This document shows, one piece after another, positions 8,531 through 18,857 of a stretch of 47,262 bases of DNA. The position numbers and the translations under genes were made by a program. The stretch covers positions 1 to 47,262 of the forward strand of contig CALCNX010000138.1 in NCBI GenBank assembly GCA_937899715.1, written 5' to 3'. The notes beneath the pieces were generated by a model. The model made no database searches. It worked only from the letters and a program-made list of their open reading frames with translations, and was not told where the DNA came from. Source of the DNA: an uncultured bacterium. Its GTDB lineage: Bacteria > Bacteroidota > Ignavibacteria > Kapaibacteriales > UBA4661. Positions within the stretch are counted from its first letter, which is position 1; each line of letters opens with the position of its first letter.

Positions 8531-9244
8531 TTATGCGATATTATGAAAAACATTCTGCACATCGTCATCTTCTTCAAGGCGGTCAATGAGCTTACCGACT
8601 TCGTCCATCTGTTCTTCGCTCAGGCTTGTGGTCGTGTTCGCAATGCGCTGTAATTCTGCGCTTTTCACATCCATGCCCTTTTCCTCCAGTGTCCGCTGCA
8701 TCTTAGCAAAGCCCTCAAACTCCGTGTATGCAATGATGATGTTATCTTCTTCATCTACTTCCACGTCGTCTGCGCCCATGTCAATCAACTCAAGTTCCAG
8801 CTCATCCAGCGGCTTTGCACCGGGAGCAATCTTGAATACGCCCTTACGCTGAAACATAAACTCCAGTGCGCCCGCCGTCGAGAGCGAGCCACCCAGTTTA
8901 TTGAAATAACTGCGTACGTTCGCTACTGTGCGCGTGGGATTGTCCGTAGCGGTTTCGACGACAAGCGCCACGCCATGCGGACCGTAGCCCTCATAGACCA
9001 CTTCTTGCAAGTCCAGAGCCTCTTTACCGGAAGCACGCTTGATGGCAGCTTCCACGCGGTCTTTGGGCATCGCACTGGCTTTCGCGTTTTGCATGGCAGC
9101 ACGAAGACGTGGGTTAGAATCAGGGTTTGCACCGCCCGCCTTGACGGCAATGGCAATTTCTTTACCGATACGGGTGAAGGTCTTTGCCATTTTGTCGAAC
9201 CGTGCAAACATCTTGTGTTTGCGCTTTTCAAAAATACGACCCAT
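8531..9244 (-). CDS. YebC/PmpR/TACO1-family protein
   Basis: The 237-residue protein begins MGRIFEKRKHKMFARFDKMAK, the form of YebC start seen in Bacteroidota, and carries the conserved block GGANPDSNPRLRAAMQNAK (about 37-55) and the YEGYGPHGVALVVE strand (about 84-97). The C-terminal TDNPTRTVANVR, MFQRKGVF and acidic EVDEEDN stretches are also typical. Members act either as DNA-binding regulators or, as shown for TACO1 and bacterial YebC, as ribosome-associated factors that help translate polyproline-like stalls. Which applies here cannot be told. It is transcribed alone with its own terminator. Length is normal. Confidence 0.93.
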   Translation of the reverse strand: MGRIFEKRKHKMFARFDKMAKTFTRIGKEIAIAVKAGGANPDSNPRLRAAMQNAKASAMPKDRVEAAIKRASGKEALDLQEVVYEGYGPHGVALVVETATDNPTRTVANVRSYFNKLGGSLSTAGALEFMFQRKGVFKIAPGAKPLDELELELIDMGADDVEVDEEDNIIIAYTEFEGFAKMQRTLEEKGMDVKSAELQRIANTTTSLSEEQMDEVGKLIDRLEEDDDVQNVFHNIA

Positions 9245-9388
9245 GATGATGTTAGGGTAAAATGTGAAACAAGTGTTGAGAAAATTTCTGTACGAAGGGC
9301 AAAAATACGGAATCTACGGGGAATGAAGAGAGAAAATTTTTGCACGCCACGCCACGCATCGGAAAAACGACGCGCACCACATTCATTT

Positions 9389-12300
9389 TTACGAATGCGC
9401 CGGAAGCGTTATTTGAAACGTTGCGCCCTCTCCGGGGCGGCTTTCCACCGCAATAGAACCGCCGTGCTGCTCAATTATCTTTTGCGTAATGCTCAACCCC
9501 AAACCGCTATTGCCAACGCTTCGGGTCGTAAAGAACGGCTCAAAAATTCGCGCTTGTGTCTGGATGTCCATCCCCTCGCCGTTATCGGCAATACGAATCG
9601 TGATAGTGCCATCACGCGCGGGGTCGGCAATAATAGCAATCTTGGTTGCGCCCGCCTGTGCCGCATTCACAAGCAGATTGAGTATTGCTTGGTTTAACTC
9701 CGCCCATACTCCCTCAATGCGCCAATCGGCAGGAATACTCTCTTCCACGTCCACATCTTTGAACTGATAGCAGAACATCGTTACGGTCGTGTGTATCTCG
9801 GCGGCAATATTATTTTTCGACTTTCCATCGTGCTGATGCTTGGTGAAACCTTGCAGTGCTGCAACAATATTTTTAATACGCTCCGAACCGTTGAGTGCAA
9901 CAGTAAGAATTTCCCGCGTCTTGGAAATCATGCCCACAAACCCCGTCGCTTCCGGCAATGTACGGTCGCGCTCATCCAACATGGCGAGAAAATGCCGCTC
10001 CAAGCCGTCCAAACGCCCCGCCACAAGCTCCAATGCTGAAAACACCGAAGAATTAGGGTTGTTAATTTCGTGCATGACTCCCGCCGTCAACATTCCGGCA
10101 GCATTTAAGCGCTCGCTTTGCACAAGCTGTGCCTGTGTTCCTTTCAGTTCCGTCACTGTATGGTCAAGTTCAAGATTAATTTCTTGAAGCTGTGCATTCG
10201 CTATTTCAATTTCTTGCGCCTGCACGTGCAGTATTTCCAGTTGGCGACCAACCTCCGTGTTTGCATTTTGCAAAAGGCCTGTACGCTCGTCCACAAGACG
10301 CTCCAGTTCTTTGTTATGCTGCTTGATTGAGCGAACGCGCCACCGATACGCTCCCCAAAGCACCACAATCATGAAGCAGCCCGCAAGCGATAGAAACCAC
10401 CACGTACGCCACCACGGCGGCAGAACTACTACACGCAGGCTCACACCCGCTTCATTCCACACGCCATCGCCATTCGCCGCTTTCACACGCAAGGTATAGG
10501 TGCCGGACGGAAGATTTGTATATTTTGCCTCGCGCTGCCCCCCTACATACAGCCAGTCAGCATCGAAACCTTCAAGTTTGTAGGCGTAATGCGCTTTTGC
10601 GGCATCACCTGCAAAATCAAGTGCGGCGTAATCAATGCTCACAACCTTGTCCTCATAACCAAGTTCAAGCGGGCTTCCTTCTGCCACCAGCGTAGGCAAC
10701 GGTACTGCCAAAGCAGTTGGAACGCCGAATTTACGGACATCCGTTAGCACGACAGTCGGCGGACGCAGATTTGGCAAGATACCATCAGGATGAAACGTCG
10801 TAATCCCCCTTGCCGAGCCAAACCATAGCGTACCATCACTGGTGCGAAGTGCCGCTCGGTCGAGAAATTCAACATCGGGAAAGCCATCGCTGGCGTTGTA
10901 AGTACGAAAAGCATTTTTTTCAGGAACAAAACGGCATAACCCGCGCGGTGTGCTTATCCATAACGAACCGCGTGTATCGCTCACCACCGAGGCAATATGG
11001 CTATCCGGCAGACCATTCACTCCTGCACGACCAAGGTATCGTGCCGCGACAATGCCTTTTTCTCTGTCAAACAAGTGTAAGCCGCCACGCGTTCCCACCC
11101 AAAAGCGTCCCTGCATATCTTCATGCAGGCACGTTACCGCCGAAGCGAGCAATGACTGAGGGTTGGCAGCATCGGCGCGGAAATGCTGAAATTGCTTTGT
11201 CTTTGCATCGTAGCGGTCAAGCCCACCTTCATGCGCTATCCACAAGCGCCCAGCACGGTCTTCGAGCAAAGCGTTGATAACATTATTACCCAAACTTGTC
11301 TCGTCATTTGGCTTGTTTACAAAGCGCTGTACCCGCCCTGTGCCGCGGTCAAGAATAGTCAAACCAAACTTACTCCCAACCCAAAACGTACCGAATCGGT
11401 CTTCTACGAATGCTGTCACGGGTACAGTTTGCCCTTGCATTACAGGAAAGTGGGTGAATCCTTGATTGCCACCGTTCCACCTGTCAGCAGCATACGCACC
11501 AAGCCACATCTGCCCACGTTTATCGTTCAAGAATGCAGATACACTGGTCTCACCGCCCAAACCGCTCACGGAAGCAGGGTTTGCGGGATTTTGACGAAAA
11601 TGCGTCACGGCTCCGCTCCTTCGGTCATAGCGGCTTGCACCCGCACCATTTGCATAACCAATCCACAAAGCACCGTCAGCAGCCTCATACAGCGCCGAAA
11701 CGCCCGCCGAAAGCAGTGGAATAGCCGACTGCGTTTGTTCATTATTCATACCGAAATGTCTGAACAATGACGAGCTAGCCTCTGCGAAGCGTTCTACACC
11801 GTGATTGGCACGGATAAAAAACGGAACATTGCTTTCTTTATCAACAACGACCGCTACAACGGGTGCGGCGATTCGTGTCGGCGATTGTGTATCGCTTAAC
11901 AATAATTTGAGGGAACCATTATTTGCTCGAAATGCAATAACACCGTTCCCAACTCCCCACCAAAGCGTACCGGCGGAATCTACTGCCATGCGATGGCGCT
12001 GTATTTTTCCTTCCAAGAGCACGACCGGAACGGTGCTCGTGGCATGGTTCTTTCCCGAATTATTCCCTAGCTCTTTGCCCATAGCCCCCATAGTTCGTGC
12101 GCTCATGCGCTCACTGATGCGTTCAAAACGAAGAGCGTTGGCGACTGCCCCTGCTTGCACGATTGCTGCCCAGAGAGCACCTTGGTTATCACAATGCAGT
12201 GCCAGCACACCGCCGTCAGTTTTTACCCACTCCATTATCCCTTTCTCGCGGTCAGTGCAGCGCCCCAGCCCGCCGTCAGTACCAATCCAGAGAGTACCGT

Positions 12301-13039
12301 GCTTATCTTCGCAAAGAGCGTGAACACGAGACTTCAATGCCTTTGCAAATGCGCCGGAAGAAGTAGTATCCGTCAAGAAGGCTGTAAAGTTCGCGGTCTC
12401 TCGGTTGTATTTGTACAGCCCATTTGCTGTGCCTAGCCAGACCGTACCGCGCTTGTCCTCCAGAATATCATACAAATATGCCGAGCGCAAACCTTGAGCC
12501 GCTTCCTCAAACCGCACTTCCTCGGTGGTTTCGGGATTGAATAAGCACAAAGCATTTGTTTTTGTACCGACAGAGCGCAGCGTCAACCAGAGCATACCAC
12601 GCGAGTCTTCGGTAATATCAGCAACAGACTGCCCTCGCAGAAATGTGGTAAACGTGCGGCGACCGCTCTGGTACAACGCCAGTCCCGACTTTGTTGCCAC
12701 CCAGAGCCTGCCTCGTTTGTCTTCATGTAGGTGCGTTACGGCATTATCGGGCAGCGTCGTCGTGTCGCCCGCAATAGTGCTATAAATGGTCGTTATTACG
12801 CCGTCATAACGATTCAGACCGTTTTGCGTACCGAACCAGATGAAACCGCTTCTGTCCTGTACCGCAGAGGTAAGGGCACGCGAGGACAAACCCTGTTCCG
12901 TGCCTATACGGACTAAGCGCTTACCCGACAAATTCTCCGATAAAAGGCTTGCGGGCGTTCCAACCGATACCTGTGCAAAGGCGTGTGCCGTAGCAGCAAG
13001 GCTGAGGAGAACGGGCAGCGCAAAATACCATAGAGACAT
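9389..13039 (-). CDS. Two-component propeller sensor histidine kinase (Reg_prop/Y_Y_Y)
   Basis: A very large kinase of 1216 residues. I prefer the ATG at 13039 because it begins a clean signal peptide (MSLWYFALPVLLSLAATAHAFAQ); ATGs at 13099 and 13132 are alternatives. The exported part has many two-component propeller repeats of the form LxEDxxGxLWxGTxxGLxRYD, beginning about residue 40, then a Y_Y_Y domain (YKLEGFDADWLYVGG), one transmembrane helix (WWFLSLAGCFMIVVLWGAY) and a coiled coil. The kinase core has His990 in VMHEINNPNSS and an ATPase with NLLVNAAQAG, DNGEGMD and GNSGLGLSITQKIIEQHGG. The HEINNP type resembles NtrB-like kinases. Unlike Bacteroides HTCS proteins it has no receiver or AraC output. 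It follows SusD by about 150 bases on the same strand, so it probably senses the imported substrate. Confidence 0.9.
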   Translation of the reverse strand: MSLWYFALPVLLSLAATAHAFAQVSVGTPASLLSENLSGKRLVRIGTEQGLSSRALTSAVQDRSGFIWFGTQNGLNRYDGVITTIYSTIAGDTTTLPDNAVTHLHEDKRGRLWVATKSGLALYQSGRRTFTTFLRGQSVADITEDSRGMLWLTLRSVGTKTNALCLFNPETTEEVRFEEAAQGLRSAYLYDILEDKRGTVWLGTANGLYKYNRETANFTAFLTDTTSSGAFAKALKSRVHALCEDKHGTLWIGTDGGLGRCTDREKGIMEWVKTDGGVLALHCDNQGALWAAIVQAGAVANALRFERISERMSARTMGAMGKELGNNSGKNHATSTVPVVLLEGKIQRHRMAVDSAGTLWWGVGNGVIAFRANNGSLKLLLSDTQSPTRIAAPVVAVVVDKESNVPFFIRANHGVERFAEASSSLFRHFGMNNEQTQSAIPLLSAGVSALYEAADGALWIGYANGAGASRYDRRSGAVTHFRQNPANPASVSGLGGETSVSAFLNDKRGQMWLGAYAADRWNGGNQGFTHFPVMQGQTVPVTAFVEDRFGTFWVGSKFGLTILDRGTGRVQRFVNKPNDETSLGNNVINALLEDRAGRLWIAHEGGLDRYDAKTKQFQHFRADAANPQSLLASAVTCLHEDMQGRFWVGTRGGLHLFDREKGIVAARYLGRAGVNGLPDSHIASVVSDTRGSLWISTPRGLCRFVPEKNAFRTYNASDGFPDVEFLDRAALRTSDGTLWFGSARGITTFHPDGILPNLRPPTVVLTDVRKFGVPTALAVPLPTLVAEGSPLELGYEDKVVSIDYAALDFAGDAAKAHYAYKLEGFDADWLYVGGQREAKYTNLPSGTYTLRVKAANGDGVWNEAGVSLRVVVLPPWWRTWWFLSLAGCFMIVVLWGAYRWRVRSIKQHNKELERLVDERTGLLQNANTEVGRQLEILHVQAQEIEIANAQLQEINLELDHTVTELKGTQAQLVQSERLNAAGMLTAGVMHEINNPNSSVFSALELVAGRLDGLERHFLAMLDERDRTLPEATGFVGMISKTREILTVALNGSERIKNIVAALQGFTKHQHDGKSKNNIAAEIHTTVTMFCYQFKDVDVEESIPADWRIEGVWAELNQAILNLLVNAAQAGATKIAIIADPARDGTITIRIADNGEGMDIQTQARIFEPFFTTRSVGNSGLGLSITQKIIEQHGGSIAVESRPGEGATFQITLPAHS

Positions 13040-13186
13040 GAGAACACCACAGACAAATGAAAAAAAAAACAGGGCGACAAAGCGATTTCTCGAAAACATT
13101 ATGTAGCAATTACTTGCGCTTACTAGACTCAAAACTCATCATCAATCAAAACGTAACACTATTCAAGCTCACATTCAAGTTTACAT

Positions 13187-14455
13187 TCAATTCGGCGGCA
13201 AATTCGGATTTGCAGTCCGCTCATTTTCAGCGATTGGCAAATAATACCATGCCGTACTCGCCTGCGCAGGCGGGAAATGCCAGTCATTGAAGCGGCGCTG
13301 GTCAAGAATCCGCAAACCTGTTGCGAAAAGCTGCTTTTGGCGTTCAAGACGTATAGAATCAAGGCTTGTCGTGCTTCGCAGTGCCAAAGCTGACACTCCT
13401 GCCACACGCGGCACAGCAGCGCGAACCCGATTGACTTCCACTAAAGCCGCAGTGAAATTATTATTTCGTACCAGTATTTCTGCTATCATCAGTGCATTTT
13501 CCTGCCATGTCATAAGGTCTATTGGTGAGGTATCAGCATCATATTTTGCTTGTACATAGTACGGTGTAGTGCGGCTTGGCAGAGGATTCGTACCGACCGT
13601 TAAAAGAATGCGACCCGCTTCTGCCGACTCTACATCTATGTACGCGCGGAAGCGGGCTGCAGGAATAATCTGATGATTCACACCGGCGTTATCGTACCAG
13701 ATATTTTGCGATTGAGAAGGATAGAGAAGCGACATCGGTGTATCGCCCTCACGCAAACCAAGCTGCGCAGCACTCAGGCACTCGTTGTACCGCCCTTCCA
13801 AAAGATGAATACGTGCCAAAAAGGAGTTCACCAAGCGCCTCTCATAGTCTGTGCGAGCATACTCCAATGCACGAGTAAAGTTCATCACGGCAGTATCGTG
13901 CATTTGAGGCGAAGGAATAAATGGACCACCAAGCAATACCCCACCGCCCTTACGCGGCGAAATCCCCCAAAATGCTGCATAATGATGCTGCACGAGCGCG
14001 AGATAAAAATACCCTACGAACAAGCATTTACGGCGATTGCTATCCTGTGAAAAAACGATATTGGGTACTCGGTCTATAATGTCCTGTGCGTGGAAACGCG
14101 CAGCTCCCAGCCGCCCCCATTCACGGTTTGTACGCTCTAGCAAAGGAGTTCCTTTATCAAATTCTTGAAAAATTGGGAACACCGTATTTTGAGAAATACC
14201 TTGAACCGTCGTGAACTCATCGGAAAGAGTGGATAAATACATCGAAGCGAAACGCCAATATTGTCCGAAGTAACCCGAAATACCGGAAAACAGCACGGGT
14301 AGCTGCGCCTCGCTATTCAAATCCGCATCGTTGATAGTGTTAATCGGCTTCGAGACACCTTGCACAAAGTCTTGGCACGACCAAGCGGTCAGCACAAAAA
14401 AGAAGCCACAGAGTGCCTTCAAAGCGATTGGGAAAAAATGTAAGCGCTGGAGCAT
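13187..14455 (-). CDS. SusD/RagB-like outer-membrane lipoprotein
   Basis: The protein of 422 residues is the surface nutrient-binding partner of the SusC channel. I start it at the ATG at 14455, one base past the SusC stop, which gives a lipoprotein signal (MLQRLHFFPIALKALCGFFF, lipid cysteine in AWSC). The frame is open much further upstream but only as an out-of-frame shadow of SusC. TPR-like helices (YERRLVNSFLARIHLLEGRYNE cut across about 230-255) and the C-terminal LERQKQLFATGLRILDQRR block are typical of SusD/RagB. Close stop-start spacing implies translational coupling with SusC. At 422 residues it is somewhat shorter than the usual ~500. The substrate is unknown; no glycoside hydrolase or peptidase lies beside it. 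Confidence 0.85.
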   Translation of the reverse strand: MLQRLHFFPIALKALCGFFFVLTAWSCQDFVQGVSKPINTINDADLNSEAQLPVLFSGISGYFGQYWRFASMYLSTLSDEFTTVQGISQNTVFPIFQEFDKGTPLLERTNREWGRLGAARFHAQDIIDRVPNIVFSQDSNRRKCLFVGYFYLALVQHHYAAFWGISPRKGGGVLLGGPFIPSPQMHDTAVMNFTRALEYARTDYERRLVNSFLARIHLLEGRYNECLSAAQLGLREGDTPMSLLYPSQSQNIWYDNAGVNHQIIPAARFRAYIDVESAEAGRILLTVGTNPLPSRTTPYYVQAKYDADTSPIDLMTWQENALMIAEILVRNNNFTAALVEVNRVRAAVPRVAGVSALALRSTTSLDSIRLERQKQLFATGLRILDQRRFNDWHFPPAQASTAWYYLPIAENERTANPNLPPN

Positions 14456-14456
14456 A

Positions 14457-17400
14457 TTACAATCCGATATTGAGCGTGAACTGTATGACGCGGGGCTGCA
14501 CCAGCACCCAGCGGTCGGTAGATTGTGCCTGTGCCTCTGAGGGAACGTTGCCGGGAGAGTTGTATTCGGTGTCGATACCAGAATAATTCGTCCACAGCGC
14601 AACATTGCGCAGCGAAATCCCGATTGCCAGTTCTCGCACGGCACTGTCCAATCCCGCGAAAAGCGCAGCGAGCGCTGGTCGTATATTCCAGCGCAAGGCA
14701 ACCTCCCGCAAGCGCACCCAATCAGCACGTTCCAAATAATTTGCAACAATGCCGTACCGTGGGTCGAGGCGCATAAATTCTTCTGCTGCCGTGCGATATT
14801 GTGGAGAATTGTTCGGCAAGATGGTAACACCACTCATAGCAGGAATTTCTAACCCCACATCAGCCGCCTGACCTTTTGCCAAGCCAAGTGCGGTTAAGAG
14901 CTGGTTAAATCGCTTATCATTACCAACAAGTGTATTTTCCTGACGGGTCAGATTGACCATGCTTTTGCCCAAGCCGCAATCCGCCATAACATACAGCGTA
15001 AAATTGTGCAAAAAACGAAATGTTGCCGAGAGTGAGCCGTTAAAGAGCGGCACGGTAGAACCGAGAACTGTCCGCACGGTATCAAGAGCGGGTCCTTTCT
15101 GCCAGTCATAATAGCCATTTTGCAAAAAATTGGGTCTCAGCGGCATAAAATCCATAAACACACCACGCCTGAAACCGGGTAAAATATAATTTGTGGTTAT
15201 GGGTTTACCAAAAGGAATAAACTCATTTTTTCCAATGTTCAACACTTTATTGTCAGCATAATTAACAATAGCAGAAAGCTGAAGGTCGTAATCGGTGGTA
15301 CTGATAATTTTCCCGTACACCTGGCTTTCAAAGCCCCATCCGTTAATGCCACCGATATTCTGCGGTACGTTCCCAAGCCCTACCGACGGAGGCGTTGAAA
15401 CATCAATAATGGCATCTCGTGAATTTTGAATAAAATAAGTAAATTCTCCACCAATGACGTTGTTCACTTCTACTTCCACCCCAACTTCGAGTTCTTGAAC
15501 ACGCTCCGGGCGGATAGTACTATTGCCTGCGTTGTCCAGATACAATTGATTGATAACGGCTCCTGTCAAACTCGACCCGCCACCGTAATAGAGCGTCCAT
15601 GTGCGGGAAGATTGCGATAAGGTGGGTAAACGACCCGATTCCGCATAGGCGGCACGAACCTTCATCAGATTTATTGCGTTCGGCAATAGTCCTGTTTTAT
15701 CCAGACGCATAGCACCACTGACTTGCGGGTAGAGGATGGAAGGCACTTTGGGACCAATGGTAGAAGCAAAATCATTGCGTATGCCAAAGGAAAGAAAATA
15801 TGTTTGCAGGAAATTGATTTCAGCACGCCCAAAAATACCGGCTTCACGAAAATTGCTCGCGTATTCTGTCGCCGTAACCCCGCTTCCCGATTGAACCGCC
15901 GACACAAGCGGTGTCAAAAAACTACCGGATGAGGCAATGTCAACACCTAGACTGTTATCGAATGCCTGAGCGCCAATGAGAGCATTAAAAGTTAAGCCCT
16001 CGACAATTTCATGGGAATACGCAGCGCTTAGGTCGAGGTTAAAACGACGTGCATAACTATTGCGAACTGACCGTGAGCCGCCCGGTGCCAAAGGGTCTGA
16101 ATTTGGCGGCGCGTACGTGAGAAAGCGGCTTCGATTACTCTCCGTACCAACAAGCGCTCTGAGACGTAAACCATCCAGAAAGAGCGGTGTATAAAGGAGT
16201 TCGACTGAGCCAATAAACTGATCTATGGTAAATCTATTATCAATAGCAGCAATAGCTGAACTGTCAACCAGAAAAAACCGCTTATTCAACGTAGGGTTAA
16301 TCGGTAGCGTGTTGCGAAGCCAGCCGTAGAACAATCCGCTGTTATCAGATGTAAAAGCGGCATCGGTGTTATTGTAGATTATCGAACTGCTTATCTTCGC
16401 AGTGAGTCCTTTTGCAGCCGCAATATCGAGATTGATTCGCCCCGAAATACGCTCCATTCCATTTTTTGGCAAAATCCCTTGCTCGGAGCGATAGTCCAGC
16501 GAGGCATAATAATTCATTGCACCCAAACGACCATCAAGGTGAAGATAGTGCTGCTGCAAGGGAGCACGCCGAAAAATACGATTGACCGACTCAAAAGAAA
16601 GCGCCATATCCTCAGTGTACAAACGGCTTGGTTCCTGCCATCCGGTAGAGTATTGATAATGAACGTTCAATTCCGATGCAGCATCCCCCGACGCGGTCTG
16701 AAGGCTGCTGCTTTTGCGCCCGCGTTTGGTGGTGATGAGAATAATTCCGTTTTGCCCTGCCGTACCGTACAGACACGACGACGAGGGACCTTTCAGCACT
16801 TCTATCGTTTCAACATCATCGGCGGCAATGTTGATGAGTGGAGAAATTTCGTCGAAGTCAAATACCTTATAATAATCCACCGAAAGAAGTCGCGTTCCGT
16901 CAATAAAAATTACGGGCTGTCCGCCCAAAAGACCGGCATTGGAGCGCACAGAAATCCTCACGCCCGCTCCAACTGCACCACTTGAAGGAGAAATGCTCAC
17001 GCCCGGAATCTTCCCAATAAGCATTTGCGCCGGATCGCTAAATTTCACATTTTCTGCAATGGCTACTGCTTCTATACGCCCAATGGCGGTTTCGGCAACA
17101 CTCTTTTGCCTTCGTGAAGCCACTCCTGTCACCACAACAGCATCCATTCCTTGAATGTCCTGCACCATTGCTATTTCGAGTGTCAGCGTTTGGTCGGCAC
17201 TCACAGTTACCGATTGAATAACATTTTTATAGCCGATAGAACGCACCGTTAGTACATAATCACCAGTGCGAACATTTTTGATTTCAAATACGCCGTCTTT
17301 GAGCGCTATTGCTCCTGTGCGCTGCGCTTGGCTGTCGTCGCCCGTCAGCACAGGCATTGTCAGGCGTACATCCTCAAAAGCATAGACATATTCGTTTGCT

Positions 17401-17585
17401 CGTGCCGACTGGCGAGGCGAAAGTATAACGCTTGCACCAATCAAACCTTCACGTGTTTGCTTGTCCGATACCCTCCCCTGCACGGTTCCTGTTTTGGCAT
17501 AGCCGACACCACTTGCTCCCGCAAACAAGAGCAAAATCAGGCTCGTAAAGAGCATCGTACAAGCAGGATACTTCGGGCAACTCAT
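14457..17585 (-). CDS. SusC/RagA-family TonB-dependent outer-membrane transporter
   Basis: A 1042-residue barrel protein. It begins with a signal peptide (MLFTSLILLLFAGASGVGYA after a short lead), followed by a carboxypeptidase-D-like domain (VQGRVSDKQTREGLIGASV, with a longer loop than usual) and a TonB plug. The plug is recognisable from GMDAVVVTGVASRRQKSVAETAIG, PGVSISPSSG and the DVETIEVLKGPSSSCLYGTAGQNGIILITTKRG segment, each quoted here in part. The C-terminal ~800 residues alternate as a 22-strand barrel. SusC proteins import oligosaccharides or peptides using TonB energy, with SusD as lid. It sits between the receiver-kinase at 17626 and SusD at 14455, and all appear co-transcribed. 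An alternative start at 17555 would shorten the lead by 10 residues. Confidence 0.92.
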   Translation of the reverse strand: MSCPKYPACTMLFTSLILLLFAGASGVGYAKTGTVQGRVSDKQTREGLIGASVILSPRQSARANEYVYAFEDVRLTMPVLTGDDSQAQRTGAIALKDGVFEIKNVRTGDYVLTVRSIGYKNVIQSVTVSADQTLTLEIAMVQDIQGMDAVVVTGVASRRQKSVAETAIGRIEAVAIAENVKFSDPAQMLIGKIPGVSISPSSGAVGAGVRISVRSNAGLLGGQPVIFIDGTRLLSVDYYKVFDFDEISPLINIAADDVETIEVLKGPSSSCLYGTAGQNGIILITTKRGRKSSSLQTASGDAASELNVHYQYSTGWQEPSRLYTEDMALSFESVNRIFRRAPLQQHYLHLDGRLGAMNYYASLDYRSEQGILPKNGMERISGRINLDIAAAKGLTAKISSSIIYNNTDAAFTSDNSGLFYGWLRNTLPINPTLNKRFFLVDSSAIAAIDNRFTIDQFIGSVELLYTPLFLDGLRLRALVGTESNRSRFLTYAPPNSDPLAPGGSRSVRNSYARRFNLDLSAAYSHEIVEGLTFNALIGAQAFDNSLGVDIASSGSFLTPLVSAVQSGSGVTATEYASNFREAGIFGRAEINFLQTYFLSFGIRNDFASTIGPKVPSILYPQVSGAMRLDKTGLLPNAINLMKVRAAYAESGRLPTLSQSSRTWTLYYGGGSSLTGAVINQLYLDNAGNSTIRPERVQELEVGVEVEVNNVIGGEFTYFIQNSRDAIIDVSTPPSVGLGNVPQNIGGINGWGFESQVYGKIISTTDYDLQLSAIVNYADNKVLNIGKNEFIPFGKPITTNYILPGFRRGVFMDFMPLRPNFLQNGYYDWQKGPALDTVRTVLGSTVPLFNGSLSATFRFLHNFTLYVMADCGLGKSMVNLTRQENTLVGNDKRFNQLLTALGLAKGQAADVGLEIPAMSGVTILPNNSPQYRTAAEEFMRLDPRYGIVANYLERADWVRLREVALRWNIRPALAALFAGLDSAVRELAIGISLRNVALWTNYSGIDTEYNSPGNVPSEAQAQSTDRWVLVQPRVIQFTLNIGL

Positions 17586-17625
17586 AGAAAATTGTGGTTA
17601 CAGAATCTTACGGCATGGGGGATAT

Positions 17626-18813
17626 TCACTCAACTTCATACCTTTGAATCGGAAATTGCAGTATAAACGTTGCACCAATATCAGCTCGGCTCTCGCACCA
17701 CACACGACCGTTCATTTTCTCCACCAGTTTTTTCACGGTAGATAAGCCTAAGCCGGTTGAAAGCTCACCACCGGTGGGACGCGAATCTAGCTTTGTGAAT
17801 CGTTGAAATAACTTTGTCTGGGCTTCCTCACTAATACCGGGTCCCTGGTCTTGGATGCCAATAAATGCACTTTCGGTATCGGTATATGCTTTCACGCGAA
17901 CAGTTGCCCCGGAAGGCGAATACTTCACGGCATTCGAGAGAAGGTTGTCAATAATTTGATAAAACCACACCTCATCAACGCTAATAGTTATATCCGTTGC
18001 CGCCTCTAGCTCATACTCAATGGTAATATTTTTCGATTGCGCCTTCGGGGTAAAGTCACTGAGCAGCATATTCAATGTTTGAGCGACTTCCAGCTTTACA
18101 AAATTAAGAGCCAGTTTGCCTTCTTCCAGTGCATGAGCATCAAGGAGGTTTTTGATAAGCCGATTCATTCGTTCTGTGCCTGTGGTAATTTGCCGCCCAA
18201 GCTCTTGATACCGTTCCTCGGTAAGCCCCATTGCCGAGCCATTCGTAATAATTTCCGCCGTCGTTTGAATGGTAGAGAGCGGACTTCTAAGGTCGTGCGC
18301 GACCAGCGAAAGAATCTCTGTTTTTTCGTTGTTGATATATTCGAGGCGCTCCAAAGCGTGTGTGAGTGCTACTTTTTCTTCGGAAAGATAATAATGCTGA
18401 AAGCAGAGCCGAATAATTTCCAGCAAATCCGCATTCCGCCAGGGTTTTGTAAGAAAACGATAGACATTACCTTGATTGATGCTATCGGTTAGGTCTTGTA
18501 CATCGGTATAACCTGTCAGTACGACGCGAACGGTCTGAGGCATCATCTCAATAATGTGTGCAAAAAACTCCGTTCCCGACATTCCCGGCATCCTCTGGTC
18601 GGCGAGAATTACTTGCGGGACAAAGCCGCTTTTGATAATCTCCAGCGCTTGGGCACCGGATTCGGCAGTACGTACCGTGTAATATGGGGAAAAAAGTTCG
18701 TGCAACGTGAGCAAAATATCACGCTCATCGTCCACAATAAGCAAGCGGTATTCTTCGCTGGCGGCGAGAGCCTTGGCGAAACTATCGGTCGAGGTGGGTT
18801 TTATACGTAGCAT
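17626..18813 (-). CDS. Response-regulator receiver fused to a histidine kinase
   Basis: A soluble protein of 395 residues with a CheY-like receiver first and a kinase second. The receiver (about 22-140) has the acidic pocket VDDE (Asp28, Asp29), the phospho-acceptor Asp72 in LADQRMPGMSG, Thr100 and Lys123 in LTKPWR. A short coiled coil leads to a HisKA domain with His173 in VAHDLRSPLS and an ATPase with NLLSNAVKYSP, DQGPGIS and STGLGLSTVKKLVEKMNG. There is no transmembrane segment or DNA-binding output. It could accept phosphate from the propeller kinase three genes downstream and pass it on, or act as a phosphorelay switch. The gene ends 40 bases before SusC, so it probably heads the SusCD operon. 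Confidence 0.9.
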   Translation of the reverse strand: MLRIKPTSTDSFAKALAASEEYRLLIVDDERDILLTLHELFSPYYTVRTAESGAQALEIIKSGFVPQVILADQRMPGMSGTEFFAHIIEMMPQTVRVVLTGYTDVQDLTDSINQGNVYRFLTKPWRNADLLEIIRLCFQHYYLSEEKVALTHALERLEYINNEKTEILSLVAHDLRSPLSTIQTTAEIITNGSAMGLTEERYQELGRQITTGTERMNRLIKNLLDAHALEEGKLALNFVKLEVAQTLNMLLSDFTPKAQSKNITIEYELEAATDITISVDEVWFYQIIDNLLSNAVKYSPSGATVRVKAYTDTESAFIGIQDQGPGISEEAQTKLFQRFTKLDSRPTGGELSTGLGLSTVKKLVEKMNGRVWCESRADIGATFILQFPIQRYEVE

Positions 18814-18857
18814 GAAAAACCAGCATTGGTTGTAGGAAAATACCGACGGAACCTTAT

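Noticed and set aside
9389..13039. Many similar repeats in the propeller kinases considered as DNA repeats
   Set aside because: They are ordinary protein beta-propeller repeats with diverged DNA, not CRISPR or mobile elements.
14456..14833. N-terminal extension of the SusD-like protein
   Set aside because: The extension overlaps SusC in another frame and lacks family features; the lipoprotein signal begins at 14455.
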